Notes: generated by a model from the letters alone, not told the origin. Counted from the stretch's first letter, positions 9,901 to 24,900 are shown. The stretch is 64,000 nucleotides of DNA from Hippopus hippopus (GCA_946811185.2 OX328110.1:12938516-13002515); one strand, 5' to 3'. Numbers and translations are program-made.

Positions 9901-12900
9901 AGGAGAAAATACCTATTACCTGTTAGAGACAAATCGAATCATTTGACCCCACATTTAGTTATTTATCTGCAAATGCTTTTAATATGAACCATGCTCTGTG
10001 AAAATGGGGTTTAATGCATCTGCAAAAATTATCGACCCATGTCAGCCTGCGCAGGCTGACATGGATCGAAACTTTTTGTTATTGGTCAATTTTCTGCATG
10101 TGAAAGGACCATTCTACCTTGTGGTTTGGTTGTTTGTTAGACAAAATGGATTTTAGGATCCATGATTATCTGATGACTTGCACGGTAATATGCATTACGG
10201 AGATGCATTGAGCCCCCTTTTGCTAGAACATAGCTCATACGTAAGAGCTTATATTTTTGTCATCTGGTAAAGAGTTACTTCTTATCATATTAGCTTCTTT
10301 TATTTGATTTTGAGATCCTTGGTGACTCTGGAAGTGCTGATTCACACTCTGCTGGCAACAATAGTCAAATGTGATTCTTCATAGTTAAGGCACTGCAGGC
10401 CCCAGGCTAGTACCAGTGAAACTAACAGAAAGCAAATGAGCCATGGTCTTGCAAAAAGGGTCTTAATGATGCATTCCATGATGCATGACACCAAGCAAGT
10501 CATCAGATAACTATAGATCCATAAAATCTATAAATAATATTTTGTAAATTACAAAATAAATGTGCCTCGAAAACCAAAATTTGTTTTTGGAAGGGAAGAA
10601 AATACTGTGGGAAAAGGGGAAATGCTGGTTGCCAGCGTTTTCTTCTTTTCCCACAGTGTTTTCAAATACAATCTTTCTCAGTGTCAATAAAACTCTGGAT
10701 TGTGTGGTAAAGGGTTTATACAGGTAAACTTCATCTTCACTGCTCACAGAAGCACATTGAGTATTGCCTAGCCTAGCATCCTAAGGGTTAATGTTACATG
10801 AAAAATGTTATCAACATATTTTAAAGGCTGTAAAACGTCACTTGCATAAAAGGTTGCATTTGCATATTGTCAGAGAATTGAGTTTTTATTGCTTGTAGGT
10901 GATTTCAATCTTAAAGATACACCTACACTTGTTTTCAGTTAGTTTTTAACATATTTCATCTTTATGGTATCAAACTATAATCATTCTTGTATCTTCATGC
11001 CAAATGTAGCCCCTGACAGCTGTAAGGTTGCATAGATTACGACTGATAGAAAATGCATTTCATTTTCTGGTGGCCATCAAAGAAATCACTGTTGTGACAT
11101 TAATGGTTTTAAATTAAAGATTTCTGATGTACCTGTAATTAAATGAGGTTCAAATGATGGGATTTCTCTCTGGAATAGTAGAAAATATTCTGGGACAAGG
11201 AGCAAATGCTGACTACCAGCATTTTCTTTTTTTCAAAGAATATTTCAAGAAGTCTTTTCCTCTAAGGTCATTGCCGAGCCCTGCTAGCTCAGTTGGTAGC
11301 TTATAGAACTTGAGAACTGGTTCGATCCCCAGCTGGGCCTATTTCTTTCTGAGGATTGATGATGGTCATAGCGACAGGATTCATTCCTCTCTCACCACTG
11401 ACCATTGTTTTTATGATGGTTATATGGGAAAGCAGCCAGTGGCTTGGAAAGAATATTGTGCAGTGTACTGGTATAGAGAAATTCCAGGAAAGCATGGATA
11501 GATGCACTGGCTGCTTCAATATCACTGCAATAATGTTGAAAACAACGTTAAACACCATACAATCAATCAACCTCTAAGGTCGTTAATACAGGTAATTTTA
11601 AGTTAAGTAAAAGACCACAGTGTTGCATTCTAAATTCATGAAATACTGTTTGGGTTTGGCTTTAGGCACATGGGAGTTTCCTTGGGCAAGGCATTGCACA
11701 GACTCAAGACTAATACTTCTAAATCCAAGGAAAGGCATGATGAGTGAGCTTTTGTTGTTATATGACTGAAATAATGTTGAAAGCAATATAAGAAGCAAAA
11801 AAGTCCAACTTTCACATATCAGAATGATCACTGTTGTAACACAAAACATTGGAACGAGGCTTTTAAAAAACATTGTGGAAAAAAGAGAAAATGGTAACCA
11901 GCATTTTCTCCTTTTCCCACTATGCTTTTTATCCTTTCATAGGCATAAATCATTATTTGAGCTACATTAAAACTGTTGTGTGCAGTTAATGCTTTCAGTA
12001 TAAACAGTTCCAAAATTCTGCTGTTTGGTAAAAAGTGAAAATTTTGTCTTCATGTACTACAAAGAGGTGGTAATGTTTTTTATGAAAGGCTTAAGGGCAT
12101 ACTACATTGTACTATATCACTAGTGATGTCTATCAGTAGTAACCCTTAGAGGGCCAGATTAACCGAACAGATAGTTTTAGTTCAGAAATATTATCCAAAT
12201 ATTGCAGTTTCAAGGTTGCTTTTGACTAGAATGTTTAAACAAAACTGTCAGTGTCTATCTATTATATAAGCTTGCATATTTTGTGCAGTCTAATCTTGAT
12301 CTACATTGGCTGCAAAGACAATTATAGCTGTGAAAGGCACTTGAAGGTAACAATTAACATCTCACCTCAAACACACCCCATCTGATAACATGTACATGTA
12401 TAATACATAATTTGAGAACATTGTGCGAAACTTGTCTGGAATTACTAGTTACGATCATTTCCTCCTTTTTCCACTATGTTTAATCAAAAGCCCTTTACCT
12501 CAGGGGCATTTGAACTCGGAAATTTGGTGAACACTTCTTACTTTACGTCAAAATTTTGGACTAGACCAAATCGAAAGCTTTTGCAGACAACATAAAGTGT
12601 AGCTCAAATGGTGATTTCTTTGACGGGGTAGAAAATATTGTGGGAAAAGAAGAAAATGCAGGTTACCAGCCTTTTCTCCTACTCATAAAATGTTTTCAAA
12701 AGCTTACACTTACAGGGTCATTAAACTCTGAATTGTGTGGTAAAGAGTTAACCCTTTACCACACAGTCCCCGAGTTTTAGCGATTCTGAAAAAGAAGCCT
12801 TTTAGAAAACATTATGGGAAAAAGAGAAAAATGCTAGTAATCAGCATTTTCTCCTTTTCCCACAATGTTTTCTTTTCTATCAAAGACAAATTTCATCAGT

Positions 12901-15900
12901 TGAGCCACATTCAAACTGCCATAATTATGCAAACACTTTCAATTTGGATAAGTCCACTTTTTTGACATGTGGTAGAGTGTTAAGGAGTTATTCTTAGTGT
13001 AGGATGCTTTATCAGGTCTGTGGGCAAGGCATCACAGAGTCCCAGCCTAATACTGGTCAAACTTGTGAAACACACGAGTTGAAGAGCTAGCTGTCATAGT
13101 GATAAAGCTTCAAATTACCTTTGACAGCAGTATTTTCTGTGTTCCAAATAATACTGCCCACCACTGACCATTGTTTGACAAGGGTTATGTGGTAAAGCAG
13201 CCAGTGGCTTGGGTAGAAAATTGTGCAGAGTACTGCAGGTAAAAGAGACTCCAGGAAAGCATGGATAGGTGCACTGGCTGCCGCGATATAACTGAAATAA
13301 TGTTGAAAATGGTGTTAAACACCATACAATCAATCAATCAACCAAATAATACTGTGTTTTGACAGCTAAGGGGTAGGAGATTTTTAAAAATATTGTTGAA
13401 AAAAGGAGAATTTTCTCCTGTTCCCAAAATGTATTACTACTTCAAAGACAAATTCTTTCACTTAACTCTTTCGCAAACAACAAATATCTTAGACAGTCCA
13501 ACTTGAAAGCGCTTGCAGACAACAACATTTATATGGCACAAATGATGAGATTTGTATCAGATAGTCTAGAAAACATTGTGGGAAAAGGAGAAAATGCTGG
13601 TTACCAGCATTTTCTCCTTTTTCCACTATGTTTTCCAAAGGCCTACTTCTCTGGATCGTTAACACTTGGGATTGTGTAGTAAAGGGTATACCACATTCAA
13701 ATTGTCTGCAAATGCTTTCAATTTGGACTTGTCTCAGATTTTGATGTCTGGATAAAGAGTTGAAGACAGTGATAGAACTGGAAAAAACTTGGTCAACAGC
13801 GCCGTTAACCCTTCAGCGCCATAGGCAAAATCGGGGGCTTTTGCAGACGGCATAGATCAAGATCAGACTGCACAGAACTTTGTGCTCAGGTGAGCGAAAA
13901 AAATAAACCAATCTGATCTTGATCTACAATGTCTGTAAACAAAGCTAAAGAACCGTGTTTGGCAGTCTTTGGCATAACTCTTATAGAGCTAAATAGTCTT
14001 ATTCTCCGAGATTTTCTAAATTTGAAAGTAACACATCTTATTTTTGGTAAAACCAAATGGTTTAGCCAGTCAGAAATTGTGTTACTTTCAAATTTAGAAA
14101 ATTCTGGAGAAGAACTAAGAGTGTTCTTATAAATGGTTGGTGAATTTGGGGCCTGGTCAGTGCTTTGAGGGATAATCATTATTCAGTTTGTGCATCCATG
14201 AATTTATGTGGTGAAATAATTGTCAACAGATGGACAGGTCAACCAAATAAACTTCCAACAGTTCTATGTGCTCTGGAAGTTCAAAAGTATAAAAACCAAT
14301 GTGAAAAGTAAATATGTGGTTTTATGACAATAAATACTGAAACTTTACAGTATTGAGAATTAATTGAGCGTAATGGACAGGGACTCTATTCCCTCTTTTT
14401 TAAACACACCTTTTTTGAAATGTTTTTTGCTGTAAAAAAAAAAATAGCCTGTGCCATGACTTTTTTCAAAAGCCAAAATAAAGTGCCTTTTACAACTATA
14501 GTTCCCTTTGCAGCCACTGTAGATCAAGATTAGACTGCAAAAAATGCATTCTGATCACTGATTCACACTGTCTGCTTTGCTGAAACCCAACAGACAAAAG
14601 CACACAATGAATTGAACTTAATTAGGTCTTATTTACCCAAAAATGCATGTTGGGCCAATCCTGCTCTCTAGAGGTTAAACAGTCTTTTAACTATGTCAGC
14701 ACCAAATATATTAACTCGACCCATTTTGACGGCTGAAAATACAATCCTTTGATTCTCAGAAAGATCTTTATCTTACAGTCTTGACTACAAAAGTGGATGG
14801 AGAAAAAACTGTTTACCAGCAATATCTCCTGTTCCCATGTTTTCAAGATACAGTGTTTTCTAGATACAGTTTAGTCTATCAGAATTTGCGTTACTTTCAA
14901 ATACAGAAAATTTGTGAGAATAAGACAAAGAATGTTCTAAAGAATAGTTGGTGAATACGGAACCTGTTTTACACTTTTTTCTTGACAATTTTCAAACTGT
15001 ATGAGGATGATACCAATGTCAAGTAATATTTCCCAAAGATGTGCTTTTAACTCTTTTTCAAACGACAGCTCGGCCGGGTGGCTCAGTGGTTAGCATATCT
15101 GACTCGTGACCTGGAGGTTGCGGGTTCGATACTCGGTTGCGGCGAACTTTCTTTCTGGCGATTTTTCGCCTCTCACCTCTGATGCATGTGAGAAAAGTAG
15201 TCAGTGGCTTTGGAAAGAAAGTTGTGTTAGTACTGGTGTGAGCAAGCCAGGAAACACGTGGGTGCGTTACTGACCGCCATGATATGACCTAAGCTGTTAA
15301 AATGGCTTTAAACTCCAATACAAACCAATACAAAATTTTCAAACGACAAAATTTTGGACTAGTCCAAATTGAAAGCATTTGCAGACGACAAAATAAATGT
15401 GACTCAAAAATTGAAAATTGATTTAGGAAGGGTAGAAAACATTGTAGGAAAAGGAGAAAATGCTGGTTACCAGCATTTTCTCCATTTCCTACAATGTTTT
15501 CAAAAGCTTTCTTTCTCGGGGTCGTTAAAAGTCAGGATTGTGTGGTAAAGAGTTAAGGCAAATATCATTCAGCAGCATAGAGAATGAATGAATGAATGAA
15601 TGTTTTGAACAGATGTCTTAGCACTTAAACTTTTTATCAGATGAATAGAACAGTCCAAATAGAAATCATATGCAGATGACAAATTAAACATGACAAATTA
15701 AACATGATCCCAAAACTGAAAGTTGTCTTTAGAAGGGTAGAAAATATTGTAGGAAAAGGAGAAAATGCTGGTTACCAGCCTGTTCTCCTTTTCCCACAAT
15801 GTTTTCAAAGGCCTTTTCCTCCAGGTTGACTAAAACTCCTGATTTTGTGGTAGAGGTATAAGTGTAAAAGTTATCGGACAAATATACTCAGTCTCAAGGA

Positions 15901-18900
15901 TTTTGAAAGGATTTATAGGTAAAAAAGTTAATGTTGCTCAAATAATGGAATTTTTTTGAAAGGATAGAAAATATCTGGCAACAGAAGAAAATGTTGATTA
16001 CTAGCATTTTCTATTTTCCAATTATAATTTTGAAAAAACAATATTCCAACATGTTGTTAAAGTAAAACATTGGATTATTTGGTACAGGGTTAACTTTTTA
16101 TCAAAAAACAAAATTTAGACTTGTCCAAATTAAAGGCATTTGCAGATGACACATTTAATTTTATTCAAATAATGTGATTTGCCTTTGAAAGGGTAGAAAA
16201 TATTGTAGGAAAAGGAGAAAATTTCCAGCATTTTGGCCTTTGCCTACAATGATTTCAAAAGATTTCTTTTTAAGGATTGTTGAAACTCACGATTTGTTTG
16301 GAAAAGGGTTCAATATTCAGAGATGGAAACAGTTTTAAAAAAAAAATAGAAATTAGTGCAAATTAAACTCTGAATTGAATCGAAAGGAGAAATAATATTT
16401 TACACATAGCAAAGTAAAAGAAAAATGGAAACTGAAACTTAAGATACATGTATCAGTTTCAGTATGTTAAATTTTTTAGTTCTCCCCTGTGGAGACCTTA
16501 TTATGCATTGTTATATAAAAAAACCCAGAAGCACCGTTATTGGGTAATACCACTTTAAATTCTTCTATACAAATCACTCTTTTGTATTTTGTAAATGACA
16601 ATTTTGAAATACCTGTACAGTTATTGATTTGATTTGATTTGATTTGATTGAATTGCTTATTTCTGAGTTAGATCTTTGCATAGCAAAGTACATGTATCTT
16701 AATCCTGTACCAGACAACAGAATTTTAGACTGGTCCAAATTGAAAGCATTTGCAGACGACATAGTAAAGGTGGCCCTAATGAGAGGAACTTTCCTTGATA
16801 GGATAGAAAACATTGTTGGAAAAGGAGAAAATGCTGGTTACCAGCATTTTCTCCTTTTCCCACAATGTTTTCTAAAGGCTTCTTCCTCAGGTCGTTAAAA
16901 GTCGGGATCGTATGGTGAAGGGTTAATACAAGGTTTGATATACTGGTGAACCATTGCAATAATATTTATTGTTTTAGCGTACTGGTAGTTGAAGAAAGCA
17001 GCCAGTTGCTTTGAAAGATTGGTGTATGTTAAACTGGTTTGTAACAAGCGGTTTGTTCTTTTCCAACTATTCTATCAACAATCATCAGGCTTATCTTAAT
17101 CTTCATTGCCCGGAAGATGCAATTAAAGTTGAGCATAACACTCTAAGGGTAAAATGTTCAATTAAGAAATAATCTTATTTCTATTGTGGTTTATCGTTCA
17201 ATAAACCACAGTTGTGAGTTATGAGGCACAATAAATAATCCACGAGGGTGGTAGCCCGAGTGGGTTATTCATTGAGCCTCATAACTCACAACGTCGTTTA
17301 TTGAGTGATAAACCATGATAGAAAGAAGATTACTTCGATTCTAACATGACCAACACTTAATCAAAGGAAAAGAAGGTCATAATTAGTGTAAAAATGCTGA
17401 TGAAGGTAATATTCCATTGAATAAAATCCTGACTGTTCCACTTACTTACCAAAATAAAACCACACTGCCCAGTCGGTAAATATGAAAAGAATCAAAATTT
17501 CATTTAAACCTTAGGCATCAAACACAGCATAAAGAACCGTACCTTTTTACTGTTATATTTTCTCCCTTTCAAATGACGAAGAAAAATGGATGTATTGTCA
17601 AGCACAAGAGTCGCAGTTGCTTTGAACGCTCTGAATGTTACTCCACCCACTCTCAGTCCCATTTCCAATGCAACACCGGTCAATTTTAAACCAACCGTCA
17701 ACTTGAAAAGACTTGATTTACATATGTTTACTGGTAACATTTCATATAGTTCCATTGTTGTCAGTTTTTACTTAAACAGTTGATATCAGTAAAGCCTTGA
17801 GGATTTTCCTTCCTCCTTGGTCAGGGAATGAAAAATGATGATTTGTTTACATCAAGTGACCTTCACCGATAAAATATCGGAGACTTGGAACAGCCACAGT
17901 CGACTTAATTTATGCAGAATGACGTCACACTATATAGAACGACGTAGATTTTACCACGCTTTTGTTGCACAGTGTTTATAGAGCTGAATTCACATGTCAT
18001 GTTAGAATATTTCTTATTCAGCACCAGGACCTTACGGTATCATCAGTGGCAACCAAAAGTCTTTACCAAACACCAACATTTTAAACTTGTCCACATTAAA
18101 AACATTTGCAGATCTATGATAAAATCAGATGTGGCTCAGATGATTGGAACTGTCTCAGAGAAAAGATAAACAACATTGTTGGGAAAGAGGAAAATGCTGG
18201 TTACCAGCATTTTCCTCTTTTCCCACAATGTTTTCACAAGTCTTATTTCACAGGGTTGTTAAAATATGGCATTGTTTGGGAAAGAGTTAAGCTCATTTTG
18301 GGATTGATGTGAGGTACTGGACAGAGAAGACTATGGCCTCAATCAAGAAACTTGTATTGGCATGGTTACAAGCTATGAACCAAGATTAAAATTTATTTAT
18401 ATTTATTTTTACCGTCAGGACCTGAAGACATTGTCAATGGTAACCTGAAGTTGATTCTTGGATTGGTCTGGCACTTGATTTTGAGGTACCAAATTGGGAA
18501 GAGTAAGGCCCCAACCAAGAAACTTATGTTGGCGTGGTTACAGGCTGTGATCCCAGAATGTGATATTACCAACTTTACCTCAGACTGGAATGATGGTTTA
18601 GCTTTACAGTAAGTATTAGAATTGTATTATCTCTCTATCAGATGACAAAAATTTTGGTCTCATCCAAATTGAAAGCACTTGCAGACGACAATTTAGATAT
18701 GGCAGGAATTATGCTTTTTGGCTGTGAAAGGGTAGAAAACATTTTGGGAAAAGGAGAAAATGCTGGTTACCAGCATTTTCTCCTTTTACTACAATGTTTT
18801 GAAAAGCTTTCTCTATCAGGGTTGTTAAAACTCGAGATAATGTGGTAGAGGGTTGGTTGAATTTTAATTTGTTTCATCCAGAAACAAGAGGTCATGGGTC

Positions 18901-21900
18901 TCAGCCTTGGCTGTGTTATACCAAAAGGCGCAGCATAAGTTTCTCAGGAAAAAAAATATTCATGTAATTACACTTAGTGGCCAAAATTGAGTTCCCAAAA
19001 CCAAATGGTGAGGGAAAATATTAACTTGTAGTATAGAATCAAGATTGTGATAAGAAAGAACAAGAAAATTCGTGTTTGGGGAAAGAACGACCAGAAATGT
19101 TTACTTCAGTGAGCTGGTCAGTACGACGATTTTGAACGTCCCTCAGTCATAGGGCTTGTGTTTTAGGGCTGTTTATGCTTAGATGGAGTGAGTAGATTAG
19201 TCACAATCAACAGAACAAAGAAAGTAATAAATGTATTCAGACCCTCTACAATTACTTTCGGCCAGTTGCAGCAAGAAATTTTGGAATTGAACCTTGGATT
19301 TTCATAAAGCAAATGCACCATACCATGTGTCAAGAGCCTCAAATACCTGGAAGGCAGAAAATAATTTTAGCCTTCTTGGTATACCCCTAAGAAGCCAAAG
19401 CCTTGATATTATTGAATATTTGTGGAGATAATTGAAAACCTGCCTAGAAAAACGTTGAATGAAATTCAATCTCAAGAAGACTTAAAAACATTGTATATGA
19501 AACTAGGACCGCCATAACTGTAGACAATACTGAAAAGCTTTACAATTATATTCGAAAACAAAATTCTGAAATCAGATAGGCAAAAGACCATATTACAAAT
19601 GTTTAATCTAAATATCTGTGTATTTCTTTCCATTTTTCACATTTTGTCATTACATTTGAATGGCTGTTGAGAGAATGTCATGAAATTACTCTGACGTTGG
19701 GAACTCAATTTGGCCACTGAGTGTATTATGTTTGACTACCAGGGAAACAATGAATATTCCTGCATATATCATCTCATCACATACAGAAGTTGTCAAAGAT
19801 TCTTATTAATAATCTTAACGGTTCTGTGTCACCCCATTATCAACACAATTTTTAACTTAGCAACCCTGAGCTCAATCTATGCAGGAACCAGGCACTGTTG
19901 CTGGAGATGTCTTTTGGACACGTGACCTGCCACTAGAAGGGTCCAATGACAAACAACTTATTGCTACACAAGATTGGAATAGTGATGTTGTTGTCATGCA
20001 CATCAAATAATTGTAATTTCCTTGACTAGCAATTTTATTGGCTATGACAGACTGTCTAAAACAATCTGTTGGCAAATTTAGCTCTAATTTTAAACTCAGA
20101 GACCAGCTATCTGATTGGATGAGAAAGAGCATCTCAGCAAATTAGACAGCTGGTCTTGGAATACAGAATAGGACATGAATTTGGACACCTTGATGAAAAT
20201 TGCCTAGTAATTTAAATATACTGACAATCCAAATTAACTTCTTGGTTCTTATTATACTAATTTTTGGCATATTACTTCATACATTTATTTACTTTGACAC
20301 TTTCCTAAACAATGCCATGTTTAAAAAGTGGTGGAAGAAAGGCAAAGTGCTGTTAAACAACTTTTCTTATTCAGCTGTTTTCAAAGAAAACCTTGAGGTA
20401 TTATAGCCCTGTTGTCCCCCTTGTAAGAGACTTTGACATTTTCTCATATCTTAGTTACTATTGAAGATATTTATACTTCAAAGTTGAGCTAGTTTTTTAC
20501 TTACTGTCAAAGGGGAAACCATAGCACAAAGGCAGGCAACCCTCAAAACATTTTTGACATGGTTATGTCCATTTTTGACTTAGAATTTTCATCGAAAAGC
20601 AACAACAATTGGCACCCACATGCAGTGCTCTTGTCCCCTATCCCATATAGTTTTCTACCCTTTCGTGGACTAAGAGCATCATTTGAGCTACATTTGATTG
20701 GTCGCCTGCAAAGGGCTTCAATTTAGACCAGTCTATAATTTTTTCATATTATAAAGAAATATTCTTATTTCAGTGCCTTGATTGAATTCTGTCAACCAGG
20801 ATTGTGTCCAGAGTGGAGAAGTTTGAATAAGGAAGACAGGTAAGAAGATTTTTAATCATTATCTTGCTTGGGCATGTATTCAGGCATAATAACATTGAAA
20901 TTCTGGAAACTATCATCCTTCAGAGTGCTAAATAAACCCAACAGACAGTTTCAGTGTGGTGTAGAAATAAGACCTAAGTAACTGTAGTTTTAAGGTTGCT
21001 TTTGTCCAGGCCATCACTTTCTGTCTTACCAAAGTGAACAGTGTAGATCAAAGATCGGACTGCACATTTTGTGCAGTCTGATCTTGATCTACACTGATCA
21101 TAAAGGCAAAAGTTCTTTGAGAGTAAATTCTTACCTAAAACCTCTTGTGGGTACTCATTTTGACCATTCTAATTCAAACACACAGCATCAGGGTCTGTAT
21201 TCAACAACCATCCTTAAGAACATTCTTAGTCTTATTCTCAAGAATTTTCTAAATTTGAAAGTAACACATCTCTTGATTGGCTAAACCATTTGGTTTAGCC
21301 ATTCAAGAGTTGTGTTACTTTCTAATTTAGAAAATCTTGCAGATAAGACTAAGAATATTCTTAGGAATGGCTGGTGAATACAGACCCAGTTTTTCCAAGG
21401 AACACAGAATTACATGGTTTTTGTGGTATTTGTCAAAGAAAATACCATTATGAGTTCAATATTGAATTTTGAAGACCATGTATCGTATTTTGTGCAAAGC
21501 CAAAGGAAATAAACCCAATAAAACTCAATTTTTCTCAGGCAAATGAGTTTTTTGGTAGCACTCAGATATGGAATTGGAAATGGCATGTTAAAATACACTT
21601 GGTGATGCCATCGATCGTGGAAATACTAATTTTTGTTTTAAAATAGCTTCACTCGCTCATAGTCTGCTATTGGCGCAATGATACAAAATTTGTCTACCGA
21701 TCGCTTGGTCCTGGGCTTTTTCGTTCCAAAACCAGTTCATCCCATGGCTTGTTCATCCCATGATTGCGCGCTACTCCATTTGATTAGGCATGAATATTTA
21801 TAGATCGAAACAATTAAGTGTAGTGTTGGGAATTAAATGTTAATGGCCAAAGATTTTTCAAAATCATAGTTTTCAAGTACAAACTTAATTTTATTCCATA

Positions 21901-24900
21901 TATTCACATGGTTTCTCTCTCTATCCATCATGCATCCTAATGTAAAGGGATGTTACTCCTGACTCCTTCTCATGATCAAAGGGAGACCACCAATACACAA
22001 ATAATCCTAACTTTGTCATGAGTACTCTCCCTTCAACCAAAAAGGTATTCATTTTCTTAGTAGGTTGACTTTCAAGCCAATATTTGAATAATATTTCTCT
22101 TTTTCTTTCAAATTATTAATTCCACACAATGGCTTCCTTGACAAATACCACTTCAGCGTTCTGAACGCTTTGATTATCCTCTGTACTGCAAAATGCTTAT
22201 TGTATCTGTCACTCTGCCTATTTCTGCAAAATTGTTTGAAGTGAAACTATTATAGCACCTTTCACAAGCTTAGTCACCATTGCAACCAGTGTAGATCAAG
22301 ATCAGACTGCATAAAACATGATGTCTGATCTTTGATCTACATTGTCTGCTTGGCTGAAATATTATGGACAAAAGCACAAACTTAAATTAGAACTTATTTG
22401 GGTTTTATCTCTGGATTGAAAGCTGTCTGTTTGGTTTAATTGGCTGTCTAAAGGATGTCTTTGTTGCCCAGGTCAAGAGTTTTGAACTCAGAAGTGGTGA
22501 GTTCAAAGCCAGGCTTGGCAAAACTCCTGTGAATAAATTAACGTAATGACTGTGAAAGGATTTATTCCCCTTAACCCTTTATCACACAGCCCCAAATTTT
22601 AACGACCCTGAGAAAGAAGGCTTTTAAAAGTGTTGTGGGAAAAGGAGAAAATGCTCGTAACCAGTATTTTCTCCTTTTCCTGGCATGTTTTTTACCCCAT
22701 CAAAGACAGAAGTCATCATCTGAACTACATTCAACATGTCATCTCAAAATGCTTTCTATTTGGAACTATCTAGAATTTTGTTGTTTGGTAAAAAATTAAA
22801 CCATAAAACATTTTATTGACTATTTTTTATGTTGAAAAACAGCTGTTGGCTTGGCAATTATTCTTATTGTGTTAACTCTTCCCAAACGACAATATTTTCG
22901 ACGGGTCCGATTTGAAAGCACTTGCAGACGACAAAATTTATATGGCACAAATGATGGGATTCGTATCAGTCTAGAAAATATTGTGAGAAAAGGAGAAAAT
23001 GCCAGTTACCAGCATTTTCTCCTTTTCCCACAATGTTTTCAAAAGGCCAACTTCTTAGGGTTGTTAAAACTCAGGATTGTGTGGTAAAGGGTTAAAGCAA
23101 GAAAATTCTTGAATGCATGGATAAATTTAGTCGGGTCTTTGTAATAAAACTGAAATGTTGTTCAAAGTATTGTTAAAAAACCAGACTGAACAAAAGTCTG
23201 ACATGGTACAACAACAAATACCAAATATTCTTCAAAACAGCCAGAGAATGATAATAATTGATAATTTATTGTTTTTGACTATAACAGGTTAGAAAATTGT
23301 CGTAAAGCCATGCTCCTCGCAAAAGAGAATTTCGGTATTCCTCTCGTCGTGAGGCCTGAGGATTTATCAAGTTCTTACCTTGACGAGCTTTCTGGCATGA
23401 CCTACCTGTCTTACTTTATGAAAGTGGATTCTCCGGGGTACAAAGCGACCTTGAGCTTGGTGCGACGCCTCTTGAAACAAGGAACAGTGAACAACTTTAC
23501 GGTAGGATTTGATTTCTCTGTCAAACCACTATTTAGGTTTTTCTTGTTAATATTTTCAGGGAATACTGACATTTTTTTTGTGATATAGTGAACTTTGTAA
23601 CTGTATGCAACAAGTAATTCCATCTTTTACCACGTTGTTTTCAAAATTTGTGCACTGAAGGCCTTGAAAACTGCGTCTTTGTTTTTGTGGTAAGAGATGA
23701 ACCATACATTGCTTACTATCAATAAATGGAAACAAACCTTGTCTTTTTTTGCATTCTGTGTGGAAAGCAAGTTTTGAATACAATTTTCATAAAGATTAGA
23801 TTTTGTATGTCCAAATTAAAAAAGGAACATTTGCAGGTAACTAAGTTTTTAAGAGCATTCAAATATTTATATTTATCCATTAACAAATCATCCTGAACAA
23901 GATGGGCCTTGCATTGCAGAAAAAGGTTACCTGCATTTTGTCCTTTAGCCATTAAGTTGTCGACTCTTTTTTTCTGACATATCCGAAAATTTGCTTTGTT
24001 TAAGGCCATGAAATCAATTCAGTTGAATAATTTGTTCTGGTTTTAGAGTGACTGGAGCGATGGACGATTGCTGTGTAACTTAGTGACATCTGTTGGAGGA
24101 CATGTGACTGGATGGCCAGCACTGACCAACGACCCTGTAGAGAACATGCAGGCTGGTTAGTTTTATTTCTTATTCTTTTTTGTCACATTGATCCATCACA
24201 CTAAAGAAATAATTGTGAATACTCTGTTTCTGTTGTTTTAGTCCCCTACTGGCGAAGCCGAAGGGGACTTTAGGTTTGCACTCCGTCTGTCCATCAGTCC
24301 GCATGCAAATCAGTTTTCCGGCCTTTTTTTCTAAACGCTAGCAGATATTGAGCTGATTTTTGGTGTGTAAGTCAACCATCATGAGTTACAGATCAAGTTT
24401 GAGTTTCGTTACGGTCCACTGATTTTTTACGAAATTATGGGCCTTTGACTTAGAAAATTTCAACGAAAAAACAGTTTTCCGGACTTTTTTTCTAAACACT
24501 GGTAGATATTGAGCTGATTGTTGGTGTGCAAGTCAACCACTATGATTTACAGATCAAGTGTGAGTTTCATTCTGGTCCACGGATTTTTGACAAAATTATG
24601 GGCCTTGGACTTTGAAATTTTCACCAAAAAAACAGTTTTCCGGACCTTTTTCTAAACCCTGGCAGATATTGAGCTGATTTTTGGTGTGCAAGTCAACCAC
24701 CATGAGTTACAGATCAAGTATGAGTTTTGTTACGGTCCATTGATTCTTGGCGAAATTACGGGCCTTGGACTTCGAAATTTTCATCAAAAAACAGTTTTCC
24801 GGACTTTTTTTCTAAACACTGGCAAATTTTGAGCTGATTTTTGGTGTACAAGTCAACCACCATGAGTTACAGATCAAGTTTGAGTTTCGTTCCCGTCCAC

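Larger units (their letters stand above)
9549..10280 (-). mobile_element. Family A MITE carrying two nested insertions
   Basis: The left end (9549-9574) is separated from the body (9841 on) by a family F SINE, and the right arm is split by a family C MITE. It ends TCTGGTAAAGAGTTA. One hairpin arm is missing. Confidence 0.7.
6936..18418 (+). other. Intron 1 (11.5 kb)
   Basis: GT-AG intron with more than 20 family A copies, B, C and H MITEs, four SINEs and foldback element G. Parts without a recognised element: 10716-11150 and 16314-16620. Confidence 0.85.

Noticed and set aside
15068..15140. Possible tRNA gene
   Set aside because: The Pol III boxes are followed by the SINE core and flanked by a 13-bp duplication; the cloverleaf is not kept. 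The same holds for the heads at 11270, 30003 and 58218.
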